Source: Micromonospora cremea (GTDB taxonomy: Bacteria; Actinomycetota; Actinomycetes; Mycobacteriales; Micromonosporaceae). Taken from it: DNA of 64,000 bases. How positions within the stretch are numbered: position 1 is the stretch's first letter; the number at the start of each line of letters is the position of its first letter. Shown piece after piece: positions 43,889 through 51,347 of this stretch. The stretch is taken from assembly GCF_900143515.1 (NCBI RefSeq), contig NZ_FSQT01000002.1, forward strand, positions 1,365,501 to 1,429,500, given 5' to 3'. The notes below the pieces were generated by a model, which saw nothing but the letters and a program-made list of their open reading frames with translations, searched no databases and was not told where the DNA came from. The translations under genes were made by a program, and so were the position numbers.

Positions 43889-44272
43889 TCACTTGAGGGT
43901 GACCTTGGCGCCCTCGCCCTCGAGCTTGGCCTTGGCCTTCTCGGCGGTCTCCTTGTTGACCTTCTCCAGGATGGCCTTCGGCGCGGACTCAACCGCGTCC
44001 TTGGCCTCCTTGAGGCCCAGGCCGGTCAGCTCACGCACGACCTTGATGACCTGGATCTTCTTGCCACCGTCAGCCTCGAGGACGACGTCGAACTCGTCCT
44101 TCTCCGGCTCGGCCTCGGCGGCGGCCGGAGCCCCACCGGCGGCGGCCATCGCGACCGGAGCCGCGGCGGTGACCTCGAAGGTGTCCTCGAACTGCTTCAC
44201 GAACTCGGAGAGCTCGATCAGCGTCATCTCCTTGAACGCGTCGAGCAGCTCGTCGGTGCTGAGCTTCGCCAT
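43889..44272 (-). CDS. rplL: 50S ribosomal protein bL12 (L7/L12)
   Basis: 127 residues. The N-terminal dimerisation helices ([29 protein letters not shown]) are followed by an Ala/Pro hinge (~40-58) and the C-terminal factor-binding domain ([39 protein letters not shown]). It recruits translational GTPases to the ribosomal stalk. Confidence 0.98.
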   Translation of the reverse strand: MAKLSTDELLDAFKEMTLIELSEFVKQFEDTFEVTAAAPVAMAAAGGAPAAAEAEPEKDEFDVVLEADGGKKIQVIKVVRELTGLGLKEAKDAVESAPKAILEKVNKETAEKAKAKLEGEGAKVTLK

Positions 44273-44326
44273 GTCTGGCGTCCTTTCCTGAATCTGATAA
44301 GTAAGAACTGGTGCGCCGGGAGACCG

Positions 44327-44872
44327 TCAGGCCGCCTCGGCGCTCTCCTTCTCGCGCTTGTCCTGCAGGGCAGCCGCCAGACGGGCGGTCTTCGACAGCG
44401 GGGCCTGGAACAGGGCCGCGGCCTTGCTCAGGTTGCCCTTCATCGCGCCGGCCAGCTTGGCCAGCAGCACCTCGCGGGACTCCAGGTCGGCGAGCTTCGT
44501 GACCTCGGCCGCGGAAATGGCCTTGCCCTCGAAGACACCGCCCTTGATGACGAGCTTCGGGTTGGCCTTCGCGAAGTCGCGAAGCCCCTTCGCCGCCTCG
44601 ACGACGTCGCCCGAAACGAAAGTCAGCGCGGTAGGACCGGTGAACAGCTCGTCGAGGCCGTTGATGCCCGCGTCCGTCGCAGCACGCTTCGCCAGCGTGT
44701 TCTTCGCGACCGTGTAGCTGGTCTCGGCGCCGAGCGAGCGCCGCAGCTGGGTGAGCTGGGAAACCGTCAGACCGCGGTACTCGGTCAGCACGGTGGCGCC
44801 CGCGTTGCGGAAGCTCTCGGTCAGCTCAGCGACGGCCGTGGCCTTGTCGGCCCGGATCGGCTTGTCCGCCAT
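44327..44872 (-). CDS. rplJ: 50S ribosomal protein uL10
   Basis: 181 residues ([59 protein letters not shown]). It anchors bL12 dimers through its C-terminal helix. In other bacteria the uL10-bL12 complex binds its own leader; a leader with an attenuator-like hairpin lies directly upstream here. Confidence 0.98.
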   Translation of the reverse strand: MADKPIRADKATAVAELTESFRNAGATVLTEYRGLTVSQLTQLRRSLGAETSYTVAKNTLAKRAATDAGINGLDELFTGPTALTFVSGDVVEAAKGLRDFAKANPKLVIKGGVFEGKAISAAEVTKLADLESREVLLAKLAGAMKGNLSKAAALFQAPLSKTARLAAALQDKREKESAEAA

Positions 44873-44951
44873 GTCCCTCCTCTCTCGTTACTCGAGGCTG
44901 GTCCCCGTCGCGGCCGGAGCCGGAAACGGGGGCGGAGGCAGCACGACAACG

Positions 44952-44980
44952 AAAAAGCCCCGGCGCAGGGCGCACGGGGC
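44952..44980 (-). terminator. Attenuator in the rplJ leader
   Basis: On the minus strand GCCCCG...CGGGGC (44957-44962 with 44975-44980) is followed directly by TTTTTCGTTG. It is the only hairpin with a true T tract that I saw in the window. It lies 80 nt before rplJ and downstream of the promoter, so it can cut the transcript before the genes, as expected for L10-leader control. Confidence 0.65.
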
Positions 44981-45140
44981 GAGGGCCGGCGGATCGTCAC
45001 GGTCGGCGGACCATGCTCACTGCCGAGTTACGCTTGCCGCCCTGCGCGGGTCGCCCGTTGTCGCGGGACCTTCGACCGTGCCGAAGCACGGTGACCAGCG
45101 GTCTCTGGGTGGTTCCTCATCCATGACAGGCACGGATGAC
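44981..45140 (-). ncRNA. Putative L10-type autoregulatory leader RNA
   Basis: The transcript from ~45140 to the attenuator contains a short CCGTGC-TTCG-GCACGG stem and further GC-rich pairings. Its place between promoter and attenuator matches the widespread L10 leader, in which uL10-bL12 binding favours termination. The fold was judged by eye and the family assignment is inferred from position. Confidence 0.5.
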
Positions 45141-45146
45141 GCTTGA

Positions 45147-45176
45147 AGAGTACGCGCCCGTGGTGACCAGCACCAA
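45147..45176 (-). promoter_or_regulatory. rplJ-rplL promoter
   Basis: TTGGTG (45171-45176) and TACTCT (45147-45152) with an 18-bp spacer on the minus strand. The -10 matches the one before tRNA-Thr. Confidence 0.55.
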
Positions 45177-45224
45177 ATCCCCCCCCTGTGCGCCGGGTCG
45201 CCACCCACGGGCGGCCCGAACCGG

Positions 45225-45914
45225 TCAACCTCTGGCCCGCCGCCGCCACAGGTAGCCGCAGACCGCCGCGGCGCTCCACGCCAGCGCCCAGACGGTGAGC
45301 CCGAGCAGGGTGAGGGCGGCGGCGTCGCCCGCGGTGGTCCGGGCGGCGGCCATGATCGGCGGCGCCAGCCAGGGGGCCGCCGACCCGGTCAGGCCGAGCA
45401 CCATCGCGCCGACGCCGCCGAGGGCGAGCACCGCGACGCCGTACCCGGCGCCCCCCACGGACGCCCGGCTGGCCAGCGCCCCGAGGGCCACCGCAGCGGG
45501 TACAACCAGCAGATGCGCCCACAGCCCCAGCGCGACACCGACCGGCACCGACCGGTCCGCCGCGTCGACCGGGCCGGTGACCCCGCCGACCAACCACGGG
45601 AAGGCCAGCGCGACAGCGACCGCGACCAGCGCCGCCACGCCGGCGGCCAGCAGCCCGGCCAGCCGTTCCCGGGCCACCCCCACCGTCACCTGGGCGAGCC
45701 GGCGCTGCACGTCCGGTTCGACGTCCAGCAGGATCTTGGTCTGCCAGGCGAGCACCGGGAAGAGCACCACCGCGGAGACGCCGTACGCCTCCGCCGGCTG
45801 GGCCCGGCCGCCGCCATAGAGGATGCCGAGCGCGACGAGGCCGGCGAGCAGCGGCGCGACCGCCCGACCGGTCCGCAGGAAACCGGCCAGTCGCAGCCGG
45901 ACCAGGGCGATCAT
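45225..45914 (-). CDS. ABC transporter permease-like membrane protein
   Basis: 229 residues with about six hydrophobic segments (~18-34, 40-56, 85-108, 120-145, 150-175, 195-220). It starts MIALVRLRLAGFLRTGR and ends in a basic RRRARG tail. It overlaps the ATP-binding gene by 4 bp (ATGA), so the two form an operon and probably one exporter (ABC-2-like). Substrate unknown. It sits between rplA and rplJ, separating two gene sets that are adjacent in many bacteria. Confidence 0.85.
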   Translation of the reverse strand: MIALVRLRLAGFLRTGRAVAPLLAGLVALGILYGGGRAQPAEAYGVSAVVLFPVLAWQTKILLDVEPDVQRRLAQVTVGVARERLAGLLAAGVAALVAVAVALAFPWLVGGVTGPVDAADRSVPVGVALGLWAHLLVVPAAVALGALASRASVGGAGYGVAVLALGGVGAMVLGLTGSAAPWLAPPIMAAARTTAGDAAALTLLGLTVWALAWSAAAVCGYLWRRRARG

Positions 45915-46756
45915 CGGGCCTCCCCCGCGGCGCGATCGACCGCCACGCCGGGGCCGTCCACCGCCACCGGCTCATCCGGTGCCCGGTCGTCACCGCCCGG
46001 TCGGGCCGGTGGCGGAGCGGGACGGGCATCGGTGCGTACCCGCAGCACCTGGTGGCCCTCGGCGCGCAACCGGGCGACGGTGCCGGCGGCCCGCGCGGCC
46101 GGCACCACGACCTCGATCACCGCGATCGTCCCGTCCGGCGGCGAAGTCTCCTCGGTCACCGTGCCGTCGGCCACCGTCCAGCGGCGCGCGCCCGGCAGCC
46201 GGACCGTCTCGCCACGGTGGTCGCTGACCAGGACCGCCCCACCGGCGGCCAGGACCTCGTCGATCAGCTCGGGAACCAGCTCACGGGTGGTGGCGTCCAG
46301 CCCCTCCCACGGCTCGTCGAGCACCAGCAGGCCCGGCGGGCGCAGCATCGCCTGGGCGAGGCCGACCTTCTGCGCGGTGCCCTTCGACAGCTCCGGCAGC
46401 CGGACCGCTCGGAACGCGGCCAGCCCCAGCCGGTCGGTCCACGCCGTCACGGCCTCGTCGGCCGCCGCGCGGTCCAGCCCGGCCGTCCGGGCCATCCCGG
46501 TCAGGTAGCGCGCCACGGTGAAGGGCTGGTCGGCCGGGAAGCGCTCCGGCACCCAGCCCACCCGCCCGGGCCGGTCGGTGACCCGGCCCCGTGCCGGTCG
46601 GAGCACCCCGGCGGCCACCTGGAGCAGGGTCGACTTGCCCACCCCGTTGCGGCCCAGCACGACCGCCACCTCACCCGGACCGATCCGCACATCCACGTCC
46701 CGCAGCACCCACGGACCACGCCGGTGGTACCGCAACCAGACGTTCTCCAGCCGCAT
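45911..46756 (-). CDS. ABC transporter ATP-binding protein
   Basis: 281 residues. Walker A GRNGVGKS (~35-42), a Q-loop region, a divergent signature LSKGTAQKV (Ser-Lys-Gly in place of SGGQ), Walker B LLVLDEPWEGLD and a switch His in SDHRGE. The tail from ~240 is Pro/Ala/Gly-rich and acidic. LSKG is common in exporters of the ABC-2 type. It energises the permease encoded next to it. Confidence 0.92.
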   Translation of the reverse strand: MRLENVWLRYHRRGPWVLRDVDVRIGPGEVAVVLGRNGVGKSTLLQVAAGVLRPARGRVTDRPGRVGWVPERFPADQPFTVARYLTGMARTAGLDRAAADEAVTAWTDRLGLAAFRAVRLPELSKGTAQKVGLAQAMLRPPGLLVLDEPWEGLDATTRELVPELIDEVLAAGGAVLVSDHRGETVRLPGARRWTVADGTVTEETSPPDGTIAVIEVVVPAARAAGTVARLRAEGHQVLRVRTDARPAPPPARPGGDDRAPDEPVAVDGPGVAVDRAAGEAR

Positions 46757-46785
46757 GCGGTCGAGCCTGTCACACCTCAGACGCG

Positions 46786-46819
46786 CCGGGGCGCCGCCAC
46801 AGTCGTGGCGGCGCCCCGG
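46786..46819 (-). terminator. Terminator after rplA
   Basis: A 15-bp perfect stem (46786-46800 with 46805-46819, AGTC loop) lies 17 nt behind the rplA stop and ends the rplKA unit before the ABC pair. Confidence 0.85.
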
Positions 46820-46836
46820 TGGAGCGGAGTGTCAGC

Positions 46837-47553
46837 TCAGGCCTCGGCCGACTCCTCAGTGAGGTTCTTCACCAGGTTGGGGTCGACCGGGACGCCCGGG
46901 CCCATCGTGGTGGTCAGAATGACCTTGCGGAGGTACTTGCCCTTCGCCGCGGACGGCTTGGCGCGCAGCACCTCGTCGAGCACCGCGGCGTAGTTGTCCA
47001 CCAGCTGGCTCTCCGAGAAGGAGGCCTTGCCGATGATCAGGTGCAGGTTGGAGTGCTTGTCTACCCGGAAGGTGATCTTGCCGCCCTTGATGTCCTGCAC
47101 CGCCTTGGTGACGTCCATGGTCACCGTGCCGGTCTTCGGGTTCGGCATGAGACCGCGCGGGCCCAGGATCCGCGCGATCCGGCCGATCTTGGCCATCTGG
47201 TCCGGCGTGGCGATCGCCGCGTCGAAGTCGAGCCAACCGCCCTGGATCCGGGCGACCAGCTCGTCGGTGCCCACCTCGTCCGCACCCGCCGCGGCGGCCT
47301 CATCGGCCTTCGCGCCGGCGGCGAAGACGATCACGCGGGCGGTCTTACCGGTGCCGTGCGGCAGGTTGACCGTGCCGCGGACCATCTGGTCCGCCTTGCG
47401 GGGGTCGACGCCGAGGCGCATGGCGACCTCGACCGTGGCGTCGAACTTGACGTTGGTGGTCTCCTTGGCCAGCTTCACGGCCTCGGCGGGGGTGTAGAGC
47501 TTGGACCGGTCGATGACGTCGGCGGCCTTGCGGTAGCTCTTGCTGCGCTGCAT
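46837..47553 (-). CDS. rplA: 50S ribosomal protein uL1
   Basis: 238 residues ([57 protein letters not shown]). It forms the mobile L1 stalk at the E site and, in E. coli, represses translation of the L11-L1 mRNA. Confidence 0.98.
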   Translation of the reverse strand: MQRSKSYRKAADVIDRSKLYTPAEAVKLAKETTNVKFDATVEVAMRLGVDPRKADQMVRGTVNLPHGTGKTARVIVFAAGAKADEAAAAGADEVGTDELVARIQGGWLDFDAAIATPDQMAKIGRIARILGPRGLMPNPKTGTVTMDVTKAVQDIKGGKITFRVDKHSNLHLIIGKASFSESQLVDNYAAVLDEVLRAKPSAAKGKYLRKVILTTTMGPGVPVDPNLVKNLTEESAEA

Positions 47554-47630
47554 TGCTGATTACTCCTGTGGTCTCTGGCGGGCCGCTCGGCGCGGGCCCT
47601 CCCACGGTGGGTCGTCGGCCGGGGCCGAGG

Positions 47631-48062
47631 TCAGTCGTTGACGGTGATGCCCATCGACCGGGCGGTGCCGGCGATGATCTTCTCGGCCTGGTCCAGGTCG
47701 TTGGCGTTGAGGTCGGCCATCTTCTTCTCGGCGATCTCACGCAGCTGGGCGCGGCTGACCGAGCCGACCTTCTCGCTCTGCGGAACGCCCGAGCCCTTCT
47801 GCACACCGGCGGCCTTGATCAGCAGCCGGGCAGCGGGCGGGGTCTTCAGCACGAAGGTGAAGGACCGGTCCTCGTACACGCTGATCTCGGCGGGGACGAT
47901 GTCGCCCCGCTGGGACTCGGTCTGCGCGTTGTAGGACTTGCAGAACTCCATGATGTTCACGCCGTGCTGGCCGAGCGCGGGGCCGACCGGCGGCGCCGGC
48001 GTGGCCTGGCCCGCCGGCAGCTGAAGCGTGAACGTCTTGACGAGCTTCTTCTTCGGAGGCAT
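47631..48062 (-). CDS. rplK: 50S ribosomal protein uL11
   Basis: 143 residues ([40 protein letters not shown]). The proline-rich N-terminal segment that thiostrepton-type antibiotics bind ([17 protein letters not shown]) looks wild-type. It sits at the GTPase-associated centre. ATG at 48062 is the family start. Confidence 0.98.
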   Translation of the reverse strand: MPPKKKLVKTFTLQLPAGQATPAPPVGPALGQHGVNIMEFCKSYNAQTESQRGDIVPAEISVYEDRSFTFVLKTPPAARLLIKAAGVQKGSGVPQSEKVGSVSRAQLREIAEKKMADLNANDLDQAEKIIAGTARSMGITVND

Positions 48063-48153
48063 GTCACTTCCTGGGGCTTGGAGCTGGGAAAATGCGGCTG
48101 ACACCGCCCTCGGGGCGCGCACGGTCAGCGCGGTGCGACAGCGGCGACGTTCA

Positions 48154-48183
48154 AGAGTAGCGCAGGCCGCAGCCCGCTCGTCC
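48154..48183 (-). promoter_or_regulatory. Candidate rplK-rplA promoter
   Basis: TACTCT (48154-48159) lies 18 bp behind GGACGA (48178-48183), downstream of the nusG hairpin. The -10 is good, the -35 weak. Confidence 0.4.
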
Positions 48184-48211
48184 GCCGAGGTCGAGCGGGA
48201 GGGCTTACGCC

Positions 48212-48246
48212 GACGTCGGCGGCGGGCCGGGCCCGCCGCCGACGTC
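48212..48246 (-). terminator. Hairpin between nusG and rplK
   Basis: A 16-bp perfect inverted repeat (48212-48227 with 48231-48246, 3-nt loop) begins 3 nt behind the nusG stop. With the candidate promoter after it, it suggests that rplKA is a separate transcription unit. Confidence 0.7.
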
Positions 48247-48249
48247 CGG

Positions 48250-48972
48250 TCAGATCTTGGCGACCTGGTTGAAGTTGAGCTCCACCGGGGTCTCCCGGCC
48301 GAAGATCGACACCAGCACCTTGAGCTTCTGCTGGTCGGCGTTGATCTCGCTGATCGTGGCCGGCAGCGACGCGAACGCGCCGTCGGTGACGGTGACCGAG
48401 TCTCCCACCTCGAAGTCGAGAACCTTGATCTCGGGCTTCGCCTTCTTCTGCTCGGTCTCGATGGCCGGCGCCAGCCACTTCAGCACCTCGTCGAGGGAGA
48501 GCGGCGCGGGCCGGTCGGCCCGGTCGGTCGCGCCGACGAAGCCGGTCACGCCCGGGGTGTTACGGACGCAGGAGTAGGACTCGGCGGTCAGCTCCATCCG
48601 AACCAGGATGTAGCCCGGGAAGACCTTGGCCTGGATCTGCGAACGCTTACCGTTCTTGACCTCGACCTCTTCCCGGGTCGGCACCTCGACCTGGAAGATG
48701 AAGTCCTCCATGTCGAGGCTCGTGATCCGGGTCTCGAGGTTGGTCTTGACCTTGTTCTCGTAGCCAGCGTAGGAGTGCACCACGTACCAGTCACCCGGCG
48801 CGTAGCGCAGCTTCTGCCGCAGCTCGGCGACCGCGTCGTACTCCTCGTCGGGTGCGGGCTCAGTGGTCGGGAACTCCGGCTCGCTGGCGGCCTCAACCGA
48901 CTCGTCACCAGCCGCCGTCGCGACCGTGGACTGCTCGTCCACCGGTCCGGCGGTCTCGTCGTACTCAGGCAC
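48250..48972 (-). CDS. nusG: Transcription termination/antitermination protein NusG
   Basis: 240 residues. An acidic, disordered N-terminal extension of ~55 residues (typical of actinobacteria) precedes the NGN domain ([36 protein letters not shown]) and the C-terminal KOW domain ([22 protein letters not shown]). It binds RNA polymerase and couples it to Rho or to the ribosome via uS10. Confidence 0.98.
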   Translation of the reverse strand: MPEYDETAGPVDEQSTVATAAGDESVEAASEPEFPTTEPAPDEEYDAVAELRQKLRYAPGDWYVVHSYAGYENKVKTNLETRITSLDMEDFIFQVEVPTREEVEVKNGKRSQIQAKVFPGYILVRMELTAESYSCVRNTPGVTGFVGATDRADRPAPLSLDEVLKWLAPAIETEQKKAKPEIKVLDFEVGDSVTVTDGAFASLPATISEINADQQKLKVLVSIFGRETPVELNFNQVAKI

Positions 48973-49013
48973 GCTCGCTCACTTCCGTCACTATCGGCTC
49001 TGGAGGCAGCCGG

Positions 49014-49406
49014 TCAGCTCGAGTTGCCGAAGACAAACAGCACGACCTTGGCGAAGCCGTAGTCCAGCACACCCACGATCGTCAGCATCACCGCGACGAA
49101 CGCGACCACCACGGCGGTGTATGTCAGCAACTCCTTGCGCGTCGGCCAGATGACCTTACGCAGTTCGGCCACTACCTCGCGGAAAAACCGGGCGATGCGG
49201 CCGAACACGCCCACCCGATTGGTTTCCGACCGGGTGGTCGGCCGGCTGTCCGCCGACTCCGCCCGGGCGCGGGACCGCGTCGCGGTGCCTCCCCGGGAGA
49301 CCGGCTCGTCCGCGCTGGTGGCGTCGTCGTCGGCTACGTCGTCGACGATCTCGTCGTCGAGACGATCGTCGCCGGCGTCCTCGCCGCGCCGCTTGTTGTC
49401 GGCCAC
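49014..49406 (-). CDS. secE: Protein translocase subunit SecE
   Basis: 130 residues. A charged N-terminal extension (~65 residues) leads to the conserved amphipathic helix RFFREVVAELRKVIWPTRKELLTY and one transmembrane helix. It clamps SecY. The GTG at 49406 (MADNKRRGEDAGDDRL) has GGAGGG at proper spacing; longer readings are rejected. It is upstream of nusG, as in most bacteria. Confidence 0.95.
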   Translation of the reverse strand: MADNKRRGEDAGDDRLDDEIVDDVADDDATSADEPVSRGGTATRSRARAESADSRPTTRSETNRVGVFGRIARFFREVVAELRKVIWPTRKELLTYTAVVVAFVAVMLTIVGVLDYGFAKVVLFVFGNSS

Positions 49407-49617
49407 TTCGCCCTCCGTCGCGGAATCTCGGGTCGCACGCCGGACGGCGTGCTCAGCGCTGGTCACGCCGGCCGGACCAACCGTCCCGCGACGGGCCGCG
49501 GCCGGTGGATCAACCGGGGGGCCCGATGCCTCGGAACCACCCCGCCAATGCCACCACCACGGGCCGGACGCCGCCATGTCGGCGGCGCGACCCACGGGAA
49601 CGGTCAGGCCTGAGGCG

Positions 49618-49690
<73 letters not shown>

Positions 49691-49757
49691 GTGCGGCAAC
49701 TCTCGCCCCACGCGGCCACAGACGACCGAGCAGGGGTCACTTGCCCCACGGCGGACC

Positions 49758-49787
49758 AGTGTACGGGTAGCCGCCCGACTTTCCCAA
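49758..49787 (-). promoter_or_regulatory. Promoter of tRNA-Trp/secE/nusG
   Basis: TTGGGA (49782-49787) and TACACT (49758-49763) with an 18-bp spacer, 67 bp before the tRNA. Confidence 0.6.
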
Positions 49788-49818
49788 CCGGTCTCCCCAC
49801 CACGCGTGGCGGATCGAT

Positions 49819-50211
49819 TCAGCGTGCCGTCCGGATGGTGGCCCGGGCCTGCGAGAGCACCTTCTCCCCCAGGCAGGTGGCGGTCACGTCGAGCCGGGTC
49901 AGGCCGTCCTCGGTCACCTCACGGACCACCGCGGTGACCTCGATCTCGGTCCCCTGGTCGTCGTCCGGAACCACGACCGGCCGGGTGAACCGGACGCCGT
50001 AGTCGACCACCGCGTCGGGCGCGCCGGCCCACTCGGTGACGGCCCGGCCGACCAGCGCCATGGTGAACATGCCGTGCGCGATTACCCCGGGAAGACCCAC
50101 CTTGGTGGCGAACCGGTCGCTCCAGTGGATCGGGTTGAAGTCGCCCGAGGCGCCGGCGTAGCGGACCAGGTCCGCACGGGTCACCTGGAACGTCTTGGCT
50201 GGCAGCTCCAT
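49819..50211 (-). CDS. MaoC-like (R)-hydratase, HadB-type subunit
   Basis: 130 residues, a hot-dog fold with the hydratase motif YAGASGDFNPIHWSD (catalytic Asp24 and His29) and GVIAHGM. It would dehydrate 3-hydroxyacyl thioesters. It pairs with the HadA-type gene 1 bp upstream. In mycobacteria the same locus (rpmG-hadA-hadB-hadC-trpT-secE) encodes the FAS-II dehydratase of mycolic acid synthesis; here hadC is absent and the host is probably not a mycolate producer. Confidence 0.88.
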   Translation of the reverse strand: MELPAKTFQVTRADLVRYAGASGDFNPIHWSDRFATKVGLPGVIAHGMFTMALVGRAVTEWAGAPDAVVDYGVRFTRPVVVPDDDQGTEIEVTAVVREVTEDGLTRLDVTATCLGEKVLSQARATIRTAR

Positions 50212-50212
50212 C

Positions 50213-50659
50213 TCACGCCTCCCCGCGTACGACGATCTTGGACCAGACGGCGACCACAGGCTCGCCGGCGACGGTGCTCACGTCGGTGCGGGTGGTCAGA
50301 AAGCCGTGCCCGCCCCGGGTGGTGACGTCCTCGATGGTGCTCGCGCAGACCAGCTCGTCGCCGGCGACCACCGGCCGGGTGTACGCGAACCGCTGGTCGC
50401 CGTGCACCACGCGGCTGTAGTCGACGCCGAGCGCCGGGTCCTCGACGATCTGACGGCTCGCGGCCATCGTGACGACCACCGGAAAGGTCGGCGGGGCGAC
50501 CACGTCCGGGTGGCCCAGCGCGCGGGCCGCCTCCGGGTCGTGGTGAGCCGGGTCGGTCGCGCCGATGGCGGTGGCGAACTCACGGATCTTTTCTCGGCCC
50601 ACCTGGTAGGGGGCGGTCGGCGGATAGGTCCGGCCGACGAAGGAAGGGTCCAGAGACAT
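50213..50659 (-). CDS. FAS1-like/HadA-type dehydratase subunit
   Basis: 148 residues, a second hot-dog protein (MSLDPSFVGRTYPPTAPYQVGREKIREFATAIG). The catalytic Asp/His pair of the hydratase motif is not in place (ATDPAHHD), as in mycobacterial HadA, which stabilises substrate while HadB catalyses. A heterodimer with the downstream protein is likely. A TAGGTT box ends 6 nt before the ATG, so the mRNA may be leaderless. Confidence 0.87.
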   Translation of the reverse strand: MSLDPSFVGRTYPPTAPYQVGREKIREFATAIGATDPAHHDPEAARALGHPDVVAPPTFPVVVTMAASRQIVEDPALGVDYSRVVHGDQRFAYTRPVVAGDELVCASTIEDVTTRGGHGFLTTRTDVSTVAGEPVVAVWSKIVVRGEA

Positions 50660-50665
50660 GCCGCG

Positions 50666-50671
50666 AACCTA
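50666..50671 (-). promoter_or_regulatory. Candidate -10 box for a leaderless hadA mRNA
   Basis: TAGGTT on the minus strand is followed by six bases and then the hadA ATG, the arrangement of leaderless transcripts that are frequent in actinobacteria. No ribosome binding site is seen before hadA. Confidence 0.4.
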
Positions 50672-50685
50672 CACGGAAAACACAA

Positions 50686-50742
50686 TCGCCGATCTGCTCG
50701 GTCGGCGGCGGCAGAGCCGCGCCGGCCCGGTCAGATCGGCGA
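50686..50742 (-). terminator. Hairpin between rpmG and hadA
   Basis: An 11-bp perfect outer stem TCGCCGATCTG/CAGATCGGCGA (50686-50696 with 50732-50742) encloses further GC pairing. It starts 42 nt behind the rpmG stop. Confidence 0.6.
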
Positions 50743-50784
50743 TCGGGAAAGCTTCAACAATGGCCGGCGTGGGCCGGCCGCAGG

Positions 50785-50952
50785 TCAGCGGGTCTCGCGG
50801 TGGACCGTGTGCCGACCGTCGCGCGGGCAGAACTTCTTCAGCTCGATGCGGTCGGGGTCGTTACGACGGTTCTTGCGCGTGATGTAGTTGCGCTCCTTGC
50901 ACTCCACACACGCCAAAGTGATCTTCGGCCGGACATCGGTAGCCTTCGCCAC
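50785..50952 (-). CDS. rpmG: 50S ribosomal protein bL33 with an incomplete zinc ribbon
   Basis: 55 residues read by hand from GTG at 50952 ([18 protein letters not shown]) to TGA at 50785-50787. Cys15, Cys18 and Cys42 are present, but the fourth ligand is Asp45 (FCPRDGRH), so the usual CxxC...CxxC zinc site is broken. It belongs to a tRNA-Thr, tRNA-Met, rpmG group as in other actinobacteria. Confidence 0.95.
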   Translation of the reverse strand: MAKATDVRPKITLACVECKERNYITRKNRRNDPDRIELKKFCPRDGRHTVHRETR

Positions 50953-51084
50953 GGCGGAGTGCCTTCCTCGCTAACGGAAACAACTACGACGCGTCAGCCT
51001 AGTCGCTGACTGCGCGGACATGCAAAGTGGGCGCCAGTGGCGCCCATCCCCACGACCACCGGGACCGAGCCCGGAAGACGAGAG

Positions 51085-51157
51085 TAGCGGTGGCCGGACT
51101 TGAACCGGCGACACAGCGATTATGAGCCGCTTGCTCTGCCATCTGAGCTACACCGCC
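51085..51157 (-). tRNA. tRNA-Met (anticodon CAT)
   Basis: 73-nt cloverleaf: acceptor GGCGGTG/CACCGCT (first pair G-U), D arm GCTC/GAGC, anticodon loop CTCATAA, T arm GCCGG-TTCAAGT-CCGGC. It looks like the elongator type because the anticodon stem lacks the GGG/CCC of initiators. CCA is not encoded. Confidence 0.94.
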
Positions 51158-51181
51158 GCGGTGGGTCCAGCTGAACCCTCG

Positions 51182-51254
51182 AGCCCCCTTACGGAATCGA
51201 ACCGTAGACCTTCTCCTTACCATGGAGACGCTCTGCCGACTGAGCTAAGGGGGC
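51182..51254 (-). tRNA. tRNA-Thr (anticodon GGT)
   Basis: 73-nt cloverleaf: acceptor GCCCCCT/AGGGGGC, D arm GCTC/GAGC, anticodon stem TCTCC/GGAGA with loop ATGGTAA, T arm TACGG-TTCGATT-CCGTA. First gene of the tRNA-Thr, tRNA-Met, rpmG group. Confidence 0.95.
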
Positions 51255-51287
51255 CTGCGCGATCTCCCCGGGAGGCGCGCAGAAGTA

Positions 51288-51316
51288 AGAGTACACGGCC
51301 CGGCTCGACAGGTGAA
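51288..51316 (-). promoter_or_regulatory. Promoter of tRNA-Thr/tRNA-Met/rpmG
   Basis: TTCACC (51311-51316) and TACTCT (51288-51293) with a 17-bp spacer on the minus strand, 33 bp before tRNA-Thr. Confidence 0.6.
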
Positions 51317-51347
51317 ATCGGATCCCCGGTGATCGTCCGCGCCCAGC

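Larger units (their letters stand above)
44873..45224. other. rplJ leader and intergenic region
   Basis: 352 bp without a gene: promoter at 45147-45176, a structured leader with a small CCGTGC/GCACGG stem near 45078-45093, and a rho-independent-type hairpin with T tract at 44952-44980. Confidence 0.6.
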
